The notes below the pieces were generated by a model. The model was not told the origin of the DNA, did not search any database, and saw only the letters and a program-made list of their open reading frames with translations. A DNA stretch of 64,000 bases from Microbacterium sp. SD291 (GTDB lineage Bacteria > Actinomycetota > Actinomycetes > Actinomycetales > Microbacteriaceae), in NCBI RefSeq assembly GCF_017355365.1, contig NZ_JADIJR010000010.1, positions 1 through 64,000 of the forward strand. The letters are read 5' to 3'. Numbering within the stretch: the stretch's first letter is position 1; the number at the start of each line of letters is the position of its first letter. The position numbers and the translations under genes were made by a program. Below are positions 17,006-26,080 of this stretch, piece by piece.

Positions 17006-17848
17006 ATGAACGCGCACACGTGGGCTCGCATCCTCCAGGTCACGCCCGGCTTCCGCCTGGCCGACGTCGATCCTGACAGCACTCCCGGCTACGAAGGCGG
17101 CAAGACCGCGGGCAAGGCCGATCTCGCCACCGGGCTCGAAGAGCTGAGCGGGCTGCAGGAGCAGCTGTTCGCCGAGAGTCGCTCAGGCGTCGCGAAGGAC
17201 GCAGTGCTGCTCGTCCTGCAGGCGATGGACTCGGCGGGCAAGGGCGGCATCGTGCGACACGTCGTCGGCGGCGTCGACCCGCAGGGCGTCGCGCTCACCG
17301 CGTTCAAGGCGCCGACCGAGCAGGAGCGCGCCCACGACTTCCTCTGGCGAGTGGAGCGGCGGCTGCCCGAACCCGGCTTCATCGGCGTCTTCGACCGGTC
17401 CCATTACGAGGACGTGCTGATCGCACGGGTGCGGGCGCTCGCCCCGGCCGAGGAGATCGAGCGTCGCTACGACGCCATCAACGACTTCGAGGCGCGCGTG
17501 GCCGGCTCCGGCATCCGCATCGTCAAGGTCATGCTGCACATCTCGCCGGACGAGCAGAAGGAGCGGCTGATGGAGCGGCTCGACCGCGCCGACAAGCACT
17601 GGAAGTACAACCCGGGCGACGTCGACGAGCGGATGCTGTGGCCGGACTACATGGCGGCCTACCAGACCGCGATCGACCGGACCTCGACCGAGACCGCACC
17701 GTGGCACGTGATCCCGGCGAATCACAAGTGGTACGCGCGCCTCGCGGTGCAGGAGCTGCTTCTCGCGGCCCTGCTGGACATCGACCCGCAGTGGCCCGCC
17801 GCGGACTTCGACGTCGAGGCCGAGAAGGAGCGCCTCGCCGCGAGCTGA
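17006..17848 (+). CDS. ppk2: PPK2-family polyphosphate kinase
   Basis: 280 residues. PPK2 enzymes move phosphate between polyphosphate and nucleotides. The Walker A-like LQAMDSAGKGGIVRHV, the lid-region GVDPQGVALTAFKAP, the Walker B-like IGVFDRSHYEDVL and the later WKYNPGDVDER and WHVIPANHKWYARL motifs are all present. The single-domain length fits class I or III; the exact acceptor (AMP, ADP or GDP) cannot be decided by eye. ATG 17006 is preferred over the in-frame GTG 17000. It is convergent with menF, with only 7 bp between the stops. Confidence 0.92.
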   Translation: MNAHTWARILQVTPGFRLADVDPDSTPGYEGGKTAGKADLATGLEELSGLQEQLFAESRSGVAKDAVLLVLQAMDSAGKGGIVRHVVGGVDPQGVALTAFKAPTEQERAHDFLWRVERRLPEPGFIGVFDRSHYEDVLIARVRALAPAEEIERRYDAINDFEARVAGSGIRIVKVMLHISPDEQKERLMERLDRADKHWKYNPGDVDERMLWPDYMAAYQTAIDRTSTETAPWHVIPANHKWYARLAVQELLLAALLDIDPQWPAADFDVEAEKERLAAS

Positions 17849-17855
17849 GGCTGCG

Positions 17856-19106
17856 TCAGGCGAGGGCGTCGACCAGCGGGCGGAACTTGACTCGGGTCTC
17901 CAGCAGTTCCGACTCGGGGTCGGAGCCCGAGACGATGCCGGCGCCCGCGTACGCGGTGACGGTGATCTCGTCACGCCCGGCGGTGAACTGCGCGCAGCGC
18001 AGCGCGATCGCCCACTCGCCGTTGCCGGATGCGTCCACCCAGCCCACGGGCCCCGCGTACCGCCCGCGGTCGAAGGGCTCGAGTTCGCGGATCGCGGCGA
18101 TCGCGGCCGGTGTCGGAGTGCCCGCGACGGCGGCGGTCGGATGCAGTGCGCCGACCAGGTCGAGCGAGGAGTCGCCGTCGGCGAGTTCGCCCTCGACATC
18201 CGTCGCCAGATGGAACAGGTTGGGCAGCTTCAGCAGGAACGGCTGCTCGCTCGCGGCCAGCGCCCGGGTGTGCGGGCGCAGGCAGGCGAGGACGCTCTGC
18301 ACGGCATACTGATGCTCGTCGAGGTCTTTTGTGCTGGAGGCGAGATGCGCGGACGCGGCGGTGTCGGCATCCGCATCCGCCCCCCGACCGATGGTTCCGG
18401 CGAGGACGCGCGCCGTGACGGTGCGACTCTGCACGGTGACCAGCGTCTCCGGGCTCGCGCCGATCAGCCCGTCGACCGCGAACGCCCAGGTGTCGGGGTA
18501 GCCGGTCGACAGCGCGCGCACGAGCCGGCGCAGGTCGGAGCCGGCGGGGATGCTGCCGGTGAGGTCGCGCGCGAGCACGACCTTGCTCAGTTCGCCGCCG
18601 GCGATCCGCGCCAGGGCCTCGCCGACGGAGGCCTGGTAGCCCTGCGGGCTCTGCGCCCCCGGGCCGACGGTGCCTGCCCAGTGGGGTCCGTACTCCTGCG
18701 GCTCTGCGCTCCGCTCGTGCGCGGCGTCTGCGTCGGCGGCGCGGATGCGGGTGAGCCAGGTGCGCCCGCGGTGGCGTCCGATGATCGCCGCGGGCACGAT
18801 GAGCACGCTGTCCGCAGCGGAGTTCTCGTCGAACGTCAGCGCGCCGAAGGCGACGAGCCCGGTGCCGGGCAGCCGGACGGGGTCGTCGATGACGGCATCC
18901 TGCGCCAGCTTCCGCCATGCCGACGCGATGATGTCCGATCGTGCGGACTCGACTCCCGCGGGCACCCGGATCGTCGACACGACGTCGTCGCCGATCGCCA
19001 CGATCCCGTCGCCGCGCCGCAGCCAGGCCAGGGGGGCTGCCGGATCCGCGTACGCGAGGGGGTCCTCGATCGGGTCGATCTCGCGGGTCTCCACGACCAG
19101 GCTCAT
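17856..19106 (-). CDS. menF: isochorismate synthase
   Basis: 416 residues of the chorismate-binding family, converting chorismate to isochorismate for menaquinone. Conserved C-terminal motifs are ELSKVVLARDLTG, FAVDGLIGASPETLV, TRVLAGTIGRG, KDLDEHQYAVQSV, LHPTAAVAGTP, RGRYAGPVGWVDASGNGEWAIALRCAQ and TAYAGAGIVSGSDPESELLET, including the Mg-binding Glu residues. Isochorismate synthase is preferred over a salicylate or anthranilate role because of the menD/menG neighbours. ATG 19106 has GGAGGAG 6 nt upstream; an in-frame GTG at 19112 would sit on top of that site. A TAGGCT at 19119-19124 on the coding strand implies a very short leader. Confidence 0.93.
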   Translation of the reverse strand: MSLVVETREIDPIEDPLAYADPAAPLAWLRRGDGIVAIGDDVVSTIRVPAGVESARSDIIASAWRKLAQDAVIDDPVRLPGTGLVAFGALTFDENSAADSVLIVPAAIIGRHRGRTWLTRIRAADADAAHERSAEPQEYGPHWAGTVGPGAQSPQGYQASVGEALARIAGGELSKVVLARDLTGSIPAGSDLRRLVRALSTGYPDTWAFAVDGLIGASPETLVTVQSRTVTARVLAGTIGRGADADADTAASAHLASSTKDLDEHQYAVQSVLACLRPHTRALAASEQPFLLKLPNLFHLATDVEGELADGDSSLDLVGALHPTAAVAGTPTPAAIAAIRELEPFDRGRYAGPVGWVDASGNGEWAIALRCAQFTAGRDEITVTAYAGAGIVSGSDPESELLETRVKFRPLVDALA

Positions 19107-19135
19107 GCTCACTCCTCCAGCCTAAGACGTGAGCA

Positions 19136-19141
19136 TAGGGT
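19136..19141 (+). promoter_or_regulatory. -10 element, leaderless start of DUF402 gene
   Basis: TAGGGT ends 6 nt before ATG 19148. It lies 12 bp from the divergent menF -10, so the two promoters nearly overlap. Confidence 0.5.
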
Positions 19142-19147
19142 GAGAGC

Positions 19148-19744
19148 ATGAGCGACGCCCGCCCGGCCCCCGGCACCGAGATGATCTTCCAATGGCGCAA
19201 GTGGGACGGGTCGCCGCACTGGCGCAACGAGTGCGTGTACCTCGGCGCCGACGAGTGGGGTGATTGGATCGGGCAGCCCGTCGGCTGGCACAGCGCGCGC
19301 CCCGGGGCGCAGTTCACCGCGTCGGCGCCCAATGTGACTCTCGTCCCCGCGGTCGATCGCACAGCGCACCGCACCCGCGACGTGTTCGAGCAGGGCGCGA
19401 CCGACTACGCGCTCACCGTCAACAGGAACCACCCGAAGCGGATGCGCGTCTACATCGATCTCGGATGGGACGTGCGCTGGTCGGATGACCCGCTGGTCGT
19501 GACCGGCATCGACATGGACCTCGACGTCATCCGCATCGACGGGGACCGCGGCACCTGGGTCGACGACCGCGACGAGTGGGAGGAGCACAGCGCGCAGTTC
19601 GGCTACCCCGCCGACGTGATGGCCCGGCTCGAAGCCCTCGCGCTCGACCTCGAGGAGCGCGTCCGCGCGAAGACCGCCCCGTTCGACGACGCGACCGCCG
19701 ACGTGTGGCTCGACCGGCTGATCGCGCTGAACCTTCACCGCTGA
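19148..19744 (+). CDS. DUF402 domain protein
   Basis: 198 residues of the DUF402 (FomD-like) beta-barrel family. The pattern is W-[RN]-EC-x-YLGxDEWGDWIGQPVGW early, then MRVYIDLGWDVRWSDDPLVVTGIDMDLDVIRIDG with the Asp pair that in characterised members holds a metal for nucleotide-phosphate cleavage. A C-terminal helix (YPADVMARLEALALDLEERV) closes the protein. Phosphohydrolase activity on a nucleotide-linked substrate is known for relatives; the substrate here is unknown. Its promoter almost touches that of menF. Confidence 0.88.
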   Translation: MSDARPAPGTEMIFQWRKWDGSPHWRNECVYLGADEWGDWIGQPVGWHSARPGAQFTASAPNVTLVPAVDRTAHRTRDVFEQGATDYALTVNRNHPKRMRVYIDLGWDVRWSDDPLVVTGIDMDLDVIRIDGDRGTWVDDRDEWEEHSAQFGYPADVMARLEALALDLEERVRAKTAPFDDATADVWLDRLIALNLHR

Positions 19745-19791
19745 CCGGCGACCGGAGATCAGCGGCCACGAACTCGCACAGGCACCGCGCC

Positions 19792-19797
19792 TAGACT
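19792..19797 (+). promoter_or_regulatory. -10 element, leaderless start of menG
   Basis: TAGACT ends 6 nt before ATG 19804. Confidence 0.55.
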
Positions 19798-19803
19798 CGA
19801 CTC

Positions 19804-20553
19804 ATGACCCCGAACGAGCCCAACCGCGCAGATCTCGGCAAGGACCCCGCCCGCGTCAGCGGCATGTTCGATCAGGTCGCCGCGGGCTACGACCGCACCA
19901 ACACGGCCATGACGGTCGGCAATGACGCGCTCTGGCGTGCCGCCACGACGCGCGCCGTCGCCCCGAAGCCGGGGGAGAAGATCCTCGACCTCGGAGCAGG
20001 CACCGCGTCGTCCTCGGCATCCCTCGCCCGAAGCGGCGCCGAGGTGGTCGCCGCTGACTTCTCCAGGGGGATGCTCGCTGAGGGCAGGCGCCGTCACGGC
20101 GGCATGCGCAACCTCTCCTTCGTCGAGGCGGATGCCACGGCGCTGCCGTTCGACGATGACGAGTTCGACGCCGTCACGATGTCATACGCGCTGCGCAACG
20201 TGAACGACCCGAAGAAGGCGCTGCGCGAGCTGCACCGGGTGACCAAGCCCGGCGGCCGGCTCGTCATCAACGAGTTCTCCACCCCGCCGGGGAAGCTGTT
20301 CCGCGGTGCCTACCGGTTCTACAACTCGCAGGTGCTCCCGCGGGTCGCGCGCGTCGCCGGCACGAACGGCGAGGCGTACGACTACCTGAACGAGTCGATC
20401 AGCGCCTGGCCCGACCAGAAGGAGCTCTCCGCCTGGATCCGCGAGGCCGGCTGGACCGATGTCGCGTACCGCAATCTCTCCTTCGGGATCGTCGCCCTGC
20501 ACCGGGCGCGCAAGCCGTTCGCCCGCCCGCCTCGCGCCGCTGAGACGGCGTGA
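19804..20553 (+). CDS. menG: demethylmenaquinone methyltransferase
   Basis: 249-residue SAM-dependent C-methyltransferase of the UbiE/MenG family, last step of menaquinone formation. SAM motif I is ILDLGAGTASSSASL, the acidic loop is VVAADFSRGML, then VEADATALPFDDDEFDAVTMSYALRNV, the classical UbiE signature, and LHRVTKPGGRLVINEFSTP. The N-terminal VSGMFDQVAAGYDRTNTAMTVG is also diagnostic. It is leaderless and followed closely by the prenyl diphosphate synthase gene. Confidence 0.96.
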   Translation: MTPNEPNRADLGKDPARVSGMFDQVAAGYDRTNTAMTVGNDALWRAATTRAVAPKPGEKILDLGAGTASSSASLARSGAEVVAADFSRGMLAEGRRRHGGMRNLSFVEADATALPFDDDEFDAVTMSYALRNVNDPKKALRELHRVTKPGGRLVINEFSTPPGKLFRGAYRFYNSQVLPRVARVAGTNGEAYDYLNESISAWPDQKELSAWIREAGWTDVAYRNLSFGIVALHRARKPFARPPRAAETA

Positions 20554-20575
20554 TCGCACGGCGGCACAGCCCGGG

Positions 20576-20581
20576 TAGGCT
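20576..20581 (+). promoter_or_regulatory. -10 element, leaderless start of prenyl synthase gene
   Basis: TAGGCT ends 6 nt before GTG 20588. Confidence 0.55.
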
Positions 20582-20587
20582 GAGAGC

Positions 20588-21649
20588 GTGACTTCGAGCC
20601 CCATCGCCCCGGGTTCGCGACTGGCGAGCCGTCTCGGCTTCAGCGACCGCGTGTTCGTGGGCCCCGCCGCCCGCCGCGTCGCCCGCGCCATCGAGGACGG
20701 GCTCGAGCGTGTCGAGAACGGCCTTGCAGAGGACGTGCGGGTCGCGGATCCGCTCGCCGACGCCACCAGCCGCTACCTGTACGAGGCCGGCGGCAAGCGC
20801 ATCCGCCCCGTGCTCACCCTGCTGGCGGCCCAGCTGGGGGAGGGCAACACGGATGCCGTCATCGACGTCGCCAAGGCGCTGGAGATGACCCACCTCGGCT
20901 CGCTGTACCACGACGACGTGATGGACGGCGCCGACCGCCGCCGCGGGGTTCCGGCGGCGCACGCCGTGTGGGGCAACAGCATCGCGATCCTCACCGGGGA
21001 CATCCTGTTCTCCCGCGCCAGCCAGCTCATGTCGCGCCACGGCGACCGCGCGATCCGCCTGCAGGCCGACACGTTCGAGCGCCTGGTCCTCGGCCAGATG
21101 CACGAGACCATCGGCGTGCAGCCCGGCGACGAGCCGATCCAGTTCTACATCCAGGTACTGGCGGACAAGACCGGCTCCCTGATCGCCGCGGCGACGCAGG
21201 CCGGGGTCATCTTCTCGAACGCGCCGACGGAGTACGAAGAGCCGATGCGCGTCTACGGCGAGAAGATCGGCGTCGCGTTCCAGCTCCTCGACGACGTCAT
21301 CGACCTCTCGGCGAAGCCGGAGGACACGGGGAAGGTTCCCGGTACCGACCTCCGTGCCGGCGTGCCGACGATGCCGTATCTGCTTCTGAAGGCCGAGCCC
21401 GACGCCGCGTCGCGGGATCTCGCCGCCCGCATCGACGAGGGGGTGGCGCTCATCGCCGACGGCGCGGATCCCGCGATCCTCGATGAGCCGCTTACCGAGC
21501 TGCGCGATCACGCCGTCACGCAGAAGACCCTCGAGCTGGCGCTCGCCTGGACGCAGGACGCGATCCACGCTCTCGATCCTCTTCCGCGCGGCACCGTCCG
21601 CGACGCGCTGACCCGATTCGCAGAGACCCTCGCCGAGCGCTCCAGTTGA
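20588..21649 (+). CDS. long-chain polyprenyl diphosphate synthase
   Basis: 353 residues, all-trans isoprenyl diphosphate synthase that would build the menaquinone side chain. First aspartate-rich motif YHDDVMDGADRRRG, second FQLLDDVIDLSAKPEDTGK, with AGGKRIRPVLTLL and HLGSLYHDD before it. The residues before the first motif are not bulky aromatics at all positions, fitting a long-chain (hepta- to nonaprenyl) product, but the chain length cannot be fixed by eye. It lies directly after menG, which supports the menaquinone role. Confidence 0.93.
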   Translation: MTSSPIAPGSRLASRLGFSDRVFVGPAARRVARAIEDGLERVENGLAEDVRVADPLADATSRYLYEAGGKRIRPVLTLLAAQLGEGNTDAVIDVAKALEMTHLGSLYHDDVMDGADRRRGVPAAHAVWGNSIAILTGDILFSRASQLMSRHGDRAIRLQADTFERLVLGQMHETIGVQPGDEPIQFYIQVLADKTGSLIAAATQAGVIFSNAPTEYEEPMRVYGEKIGVAFQLLDDVIDLSAKPEDTGKVPGTDLRAGVPTMPYLLLKAEPDAASRDLAARIDEGVALIADGADPAILDEPLTELRDHAVTQKTLELALAWTQDAIHALDPLPRGTVRDALTRFAETLAERSS

Positions 21650-21704
21650 TCCAGCGCCGCGCTCGCGCGGCTGATCGAGCGTCCGGAGCGACGAAAGGAC
21701 CTTC

Positions 21705-23099
21705 ATGACCAAGCTCAGACTCGCCATCGTCGGGGCGGGCCCCGCCGGCATCTACGCCGCGGACATCCTGCTGAAGGCCGAGCGCAAGTTCGACGTCTCG
21801 ATCGACCTGTTCGAGCAGCTCCCGGCCCCGTACGGCCTGGTCCGCTACGGCGTCGCGCCCGATCATCCCCGCATCAAGGGCATCATCACGGCCCTGCGCG
21901 ACGTGCTCGACCGTGGCGACATCCGCCTGTTCGGCAACGTGCGCTTCGGCGAGGACATCACCCTCGACGACCTCAAACATCACTACAACGCCGTGATCTT
22001 CGCGACCGGCGCGATCCGCGACACCGCGATGGAGATCCCCGGGATCGACGCGGTCGGCTCGTACGGCGCGGCCGACTACGTCAGCTGGTTCGACGGCCAC
22101 CCCGACGTGCCGCGCGAGTGGCCGCTGGATGCGGCATCCGTCGGCGTCCTCGGCAACGGCAACGTCGCGCTCGACGTCGCGCGGATGCTCGCCAAGCACG
22201 CCGAGGACCTGCTGGTCACCGAGGTCCCCGAGAACGTCTACGAGGGGCTGAAGTCGAGCGCCATCACCGACGTGCACGTGTTCGGACGCCGCGGGCCCGC
22301 GCAGGTCAAGTTCACACCGCTCGAGCTCCGCGAACTCGGCGAGCTGCGCGATGTCGACATGGTCGTCTACGACGAGGACTTCGATTACGACGAGGCGTCG
22401 AAGGACGCCGTGGCCAGCAACAAGCAGGTCATGGTCATCGACCGCGTCCTGCAGTCGTGGCGCAAGCGCCCGTCTGCCAATGGCGCCAGAGGCGACGTCG
22501 ACAACGCCGGCGGCACGGCATCGCGTCGCCTGCACCTGCACTTCTGGGCGCGTCCCGTCGAGGTCCGCAAGGACGAGGAGGGCCGCGTCGCGGCCCTCGT
22601 GTACGAGCGCACCCAGCCGGACGGTCAGGGCGGTGCCGTCGGCACCGGCGAGCTGCGTGAGGTGCCGATGCAGGCGCTGTACCGCGCGATCGGCTACTTC
22701 GGCTCGCCGCTGCCCGGCGTCCCGTTCGACAAGAAGCACGGCGTGATCCCGAACCGCGAGGGGCAGGTGCTCGCGAAGGACTCCAACCAGCGCGTGCCCG
22801 GCATCTACGCCACCGGCTGGATCAAGCGCGGACCGGTAGGCCTGATCGGCCACACCAAGTCCGACGCCATGGAGACCGTGCGTCACATCATCAACGACCA
22901 GGGCTCCTGGTGGCAGCCGGTCGACCCTTCGGAGGCGTCGATCCCCGCGCTCCTGCACGAGCGCGGCGTGAAGTGGACCGACCTGGCGGGCTGGCACCGG
23001 CTCGACGAGCACGAGATCGGGCTGGGAGCCCCGCAGGAGCGGGCCCGCGTCAAGGTCGTGCCGCGCGACGAGATGGTGCGCGTCTCCCGCGGGGAGTGA
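21705..23099 (+). CDS. fprA: ferredoxin/adrenodoxin-type NADP reductase
   Basis: 464 residues of the adrenodoxin-reductase-like FprA family, moving electrons between NADPH and ferredoxin through FAD. FAD-binding Rossmann motif VGAGPAGIYAADILL at the N-terminus, then LPAPYGLVRYGVAPDHPRIK, NADPH motif VLGNGNVALDVARML, and the C-terminal GWIKRGPVGLIGHTKSDAMETV, which closes the FAD site. The length is standard. ATG 21705 has a GAAAGGA site upstream. It could serve P450s such as the one at 5160, but no ferredoxin gene is in the window, so a link is speculative. Confidence 0.95.
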   Translation: MTKLRLAIVGAGPAGIYAADILLKAERKFDVSIDLFEQLPAPYGLVRYGVAPDHPRIKGIITALRDVLDRGDIRLFGNVRFGEDITLDDLKHHYNAVIFATGAIRDTAMEIPGIDAVGSYGAADYVSWFDGHPDVPREWPLDAASVGVLGNGNVALDVARMLAKHAEDLLVTEVPENVYEGLKSSAITDVHVFGRRGPAQVKFTPLELRELGELRDVDMVVYDEDFDYDEASKDAVASNKQVMVIDRVLQSWRKRPSANGARGDVDNAGGTASRRLHLHFWARPVEVRKDEEGRVAALVYERTQPDGQGGAVGTGELREVPMQALYRAIGYFGSPLPGVPFDKKHGVIPNREGQVLAKDSNQRVPGIYATGWIKRGPVGLIGHTKSDAMETVRHIINDQGSWWQPVDPSEASIPALLHERGVKWTDLAGWHRLDEHEIGLGAPQERARVKVVPRDEMVRVSRGE

Positions 23100-23150
23100 C
23101 CGACGCCGGATCGTTGTCTGCGCTGCGGCGAGTCACGGTCGGAGCGCTCG

Positions 23151-23156
23151 TAGTCT
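23151..23156 (+). promoter_or_regulatory. -10 element, leaderless start of lipoprotein gene
   Basis: TAGTCT ends 6 nt before ATG 23163. Confidence 0.55.
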
Positions 23157-23162
23157 GAGCGC

Positions 23163-24194
23163 ATGCGGATGCGTTCTCTCCTCGCACTGGGTGCGGTGGC
23201 CGTGCTGGCCCTCTCCGGGTGCGCCCCGGGTCCGGAGCCGAAGCCGAAGCCTTCCGCGTCGCCATCGACCCCGGAGACGCCGCCGCCGACGCCCGAGCCC
23301 GTGGAGGCGCCGGAGGCGGCGTTCGACGTGACCTGCGAGGACCTCGCGACCACGATGGCGACCCTGGTCGGCGAGCCGTCGACACCCGTCGAGCCGGTGA
23401 TGTCGACCGTCTCCACCATGAGCTGGCTCCCGGGTCCGGGGCAGTACATGTTCCAGCGCTCCGGCGGCCTCGCCTGCTCGGCCGGCGAGGAGCCGTCGTA
23501 CTGGGAGGTCACGATGATCCCGGATGCGCAGGGCGTCATCGACGGCGCGGCGGAGAGGAACGGCTTCTGGGGCGAGCAGGCCGACTGCAACGAGTCAGGG
23601 TGCTCCTTCGAGATCGTCGAGGGCGATGTCCTCCTCTCCGCGAGGATCGTCGATGCCGGACTGGGTGCGAGCCTCGACCCCGGGCCTCCCGGTGATGCAC
23701 TGCGAGGCCTTGCCGCGGCGGCTGCCTCGACGCTTCACGATGTCGTGTCCGTCGACAGCGCGATCGTCGGTGCGGAGTGCGAGAGGTTCCTCACCGCCCA
23801 GGAGCTCGCCGACTCGGTCGGCGGCGAGACCCGGATCGTCTCCGAGTTCGGCGGCTGGGGCATCCCGGCCGAGGTCTATCACGTGGTCAACGGATCGAAG
23901 ATCTGCCTCTACACCGACGGGGGCGACGAGTACTCCGGAGTGCATCACCTCACGATCACGACCCTGCCAGGAGGAGCCTGGGCGTTCGAGCGGACACCGG
24001 GCGAGGCCATCGACGTCGAGGGGGCGGACGAGGCCAGGCTCAGCACGGACGCGAGCGGTGCGACCGCTCTGGATCTCCGTGTCGGACCGGACTGGATCCG
24101 CCTGACGACGCGCGTGACCGAGGCGGCGACGATGACGGGCGTCGCCGAGAAGATCGTGCGCAACCTCACCAAGGGGCACACTGCTCCGCAGTAG
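23163..24194 (+). CDS. secreted lipoprotein of unknown function
   Basis: 343 residues. Signal peptide with lipobox LALSGC (lipid-modified Cys20), then a Pro/Ser/Thr-rich spacer (about 21-55). A globular part follows with several Cys (VTCEDLATTM, GGLACSAGEE, ADCNESGCSF, GAECERFLTA, KICLYTDGG), suggesting disulfides and two similar sub-domains. I recognise no named family. It would be anchored to the outer face of the membrane. Confidence 0.85.
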   Translation: MRMRSLLALGAVAVLALSGCAPGPEPKPKPSASPSTPETPPPTPEPVEAPEAAFDVTCEDLATTMATLVGEPSTPVEPVMSTVSTMSWLPGPGQYMFQRSGGLACSAGEEPSYWEVTMIPDAQGVIDGAAERNGFWGEQADCNESGCSFEIVEGDVLLSARIVDAGLGASLDPGPPGDALRGLAAAAASTLHDVVSVDSAIVGAECERFLTAQELADSVGGETRIVSEFGGWGIPAEVYHVVNGSKICLYTDGGDEYSGVHHLTITTLPGGAWAFERTPGEAIDVEGADEARLSTDASGATALDLRVGPDWIRLTTRVTEAATMTGVAEKIVRNLTKGHTAPQ

Positions 24195-24210
24195 CCGGCA
24201 TCCGCTCGGC

Positions 24211-24216
24211 TAGCCT
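24211..24216 (+). promoter_or_regulatory. -10 element, leaderless start
   Basis: TAGCCT ends 6 nt before ATG 24223. Confidence 0.55.
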
Positions 24217-24222
24217 GGCGAC

Positions 24223-25227
24223 ATGCCTGACTGGATCCCGGATGTGCTCGGCGACGAGTTCGAGCAGCTCACGCTCGAGCTCGAGCCGGACGATCAGGGG
24301 CCAGTCGTCGCGACGCTCGTCCGCGCGCTGCCGGCGCCGCAGAGCTGGTGGGACCGGCTGCGGGGAAGCAGGCTCCTGCTCGAGGACGTCGACGTGCTCT
24401 ACGTGCACGGCTGGTCGGACTACTTCTTCCAGAAACGCCTCGCGCGGTTCTGGACGGCCCGAGGCGCACGCTTCTTCGCGCTGGATCTGCGCAAGTACGG
24501 CCGCAGTCTCCGCGCGGGGCAGACCGCCGGATACATCTCCGACCTCAGCACCTATGACGAGGACATCGCGGCCGCGATGGAGGCCATGGGGCGCGCAGTC
24601 GACGGTGCGGCATCCGGTCGTCGTCTCGTCCTCCTGGGGCACTCGACCGGCGGCCTGACGCTGAGCCTGTGGGCGTCCCGGCATCCGGGCGGCGCGGATG
24701 CCGTCATCCTGAACAGCCCGTGGCTGGAGTTCCAGCTCCCGGTGCGCGCCGCCATCGTGCCGGTGGTCGAGCTGCAGGCGCGGCTGCGGCCACTGGAGGT
24801 CGCACCGCAGGTGGATCTCGGCTTCTACACGCGCGCGCAGGCGGAGGTCGCGGATCCTGACGACCCGGTCGAGGTCAACCCCGACTGGCGGCCGGCGCAG
24901 TCCATGGCGGTGCATGCGGGCTGGTTCCGCGCGATCCTCGCCGGGCACACGCAGGTCGCCGCCGGGCTGTCGATCACGGCCCCGGTGTGCGTGCTGCTCT
25001 CGGCGAGGTCGGCGACGCCGACGCGGTGGTCGGACGATCTCACCCGGGCCGACTCGGTCCTGGTCGTCGACGACATCGCCAGGACCGCCCTGAAGCTCGG
25101 CCCCTCGGTCACCGTCGAGCGCATCGAAGGCGCGCTGCATGACGTGTTCCTGTCGCGGCACGAGGCGCGCGAGGATTCGTACCGTCGGCTCGACCGCTGG
25201 GTGCGCGGGTGGAGAGCGTCGAGCTGA
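24223..25227 (+). CDS. alpha/beta hydrolase, lysophospholipase-like
   Basis: 334 residues of the serine-aminopeptidase-S33/lysophospholipase-like group. The oxyanion motif is LYVHGWSDYFFQ, the nucleophile motif LLGHSTGG (Ser141), then an Asp near SARSATPTRWSDD and a His in EGALHDVFLSRHEAR. The motif FFALDLRKYGRS before the nucleophile is typical of this group. No export signal, so cytoplasmic. A lipid ester substrate is plausible but unproven. Confidence 0.87.
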   Translation: MPDWIPDVLGDEFEQLTLELEPDDQGPVVATLVRALPAPQSWWDRLRGSRLLLEDVDVLYVHGWSDYFFQKRLARFWTARGARFFALDLRKYGRSLRAGQTAGYISDLSTYDEDIAAAMEAMGRAVDGAASGRRLVLLGHSTGGLTLSLWASRHPGGADAVILNSPWLEFQLPVRAAIVPVVELQARLRPLEVAPQVDLGFYTRAQAEVADPDDPVEVNPDWRPAQSMAVHAGWFRAILAGHTQVAAGLSITAPVCVLLSARSATPTRWSDDLTRADSVLVVDDIARTALKLGPSVTVERIEGALHDVFLSRHEAREDSYRRLDRWVRGWRASS

Positions 25228-25229
25228 GC

Positions 25230-25862
25230 TCAGACGCCGTAGACGGCGCGTGCGAGGCGCTCGGCCTCGTCGCCGTCGCCCCGACGGACGGCTTCGCCGA
25301 GTCGCCGGCCGATGTCCTGCACCCGTTCACCGTCGGATGCCGGCGCCTCCCACGCCCGGAGATTGCGCAGCAGCGCCAGTCTCGCGTCGCCCAGGAGCAT
25401 TTCGTGCTGTGCGTTGCCGGAGTGATCGCTGAGGTAGGCGAACAGCCTCCAGCGCGCATCGGCCGGATGCGCGTCCTCATCGTCGTGCGCCGCGCTCAGG
25501 TCGTCGGCGAGGGCCGCGACGTGCTCGCGCTCCTGCTCGGTGAGCCGTGGCACTGCCATCCTGGCGGCCACGCCGGCCTGGTATCCGGCGAACTCCCGCG
25601 CCTGCTCGACCATCTCCGGCGTCACGGCCGTGACCTCGGTGTAGCGGCTCGGGTACATCGTCACCAGCCCGAGTCGCTCCAGCCGCTGCAGCGCTTCCCG
25701 CACGGGCGTGCGGGAGACGTGCATCTCCGCGGCGAGATCGACATCCCGGATGCGGTGCCCGGCCGGCAGTGAGCCGTCGACGATCTGCGCGCCGATGTGC
25801 TCGAAGACCGCGTCCGCCAGAAGCTTCTTGCTTCCGCCGAGGCTCGACTGATCGCTGTACAT
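25230..25862 (-). CDS. GntR-family transcription regulator (FCD type)
   Basis: 210 residues. The N-terminal GntR winged helix shows IGAQIVDGSLPAGHRIRDVDLAAEMHVSRTPVREALQRLERLGLV, followed by an all-helical FCD-like ligand domain with spaced acidic and His residues (HDDEDAHPADARWRLFAYLSDHSGN). FCD domains usually sense small organic acids; the ligand here is unknown. ATG 25862 with GGGGG upstream is preferred; ATG 25901 in frame would add 13 residues. Its stop lies 2 bp from that of the convergent hydrolase. The target genes are not obvious. Confidence 0.88.
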   Translation of the reverse strand: MYSDQSSLGGSKKLLADAVFEHIGAQIVDGSLPAGHRIRDVDLAAEMHVSRTPVREALQRLERLGLVTMYPSRYTEVTAVTPEMVEQAREFAGYQAGVAARMAVPRLTEQEREHVAALADDLSAAHDDEDAHPADARWRLFAYLSDHSGNAQHEMLLGDARLALLRNLRAWEAPASDGERVQDIGRRLGEAVRRGDGDEAERLARAVYGV

Positions 25863-26033
25863 GGATTGCCCCCAGATGCATTCCCATTCCGGCGGGATCA
25901 TCCGAAGACGAGTCCGCCCCGTTCAGTCCCCACGACTGGCCGGTTCCCGGGCGGCCCCATGACATGCCCGGATGGCCAACTACATCACGAACTCGACCAG
26001 GATGCCAACATTCCGGCGCGATTCGCCGGAACG

Positions 26034-26071
26034 ACGAAGGGGACGGATGCCATGGCATCCGTCCCCTTCGT
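26034..26071 (-). terminator. long hairpin after yajQ
   Basis: Near-perfect 38-bp palindrome: 18-bp arms (ACGAAGGGGACGGATGCC and its complement) around a 2-nt centre, 10 bp beyond the yajQ stop. There is no long T-run, as is usual in high-GC actinobacteria. The rest of 25863-26033 contains no gene I can support. Confidence 0.75.
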
Positions 26072-26080
26072 GAACACCGT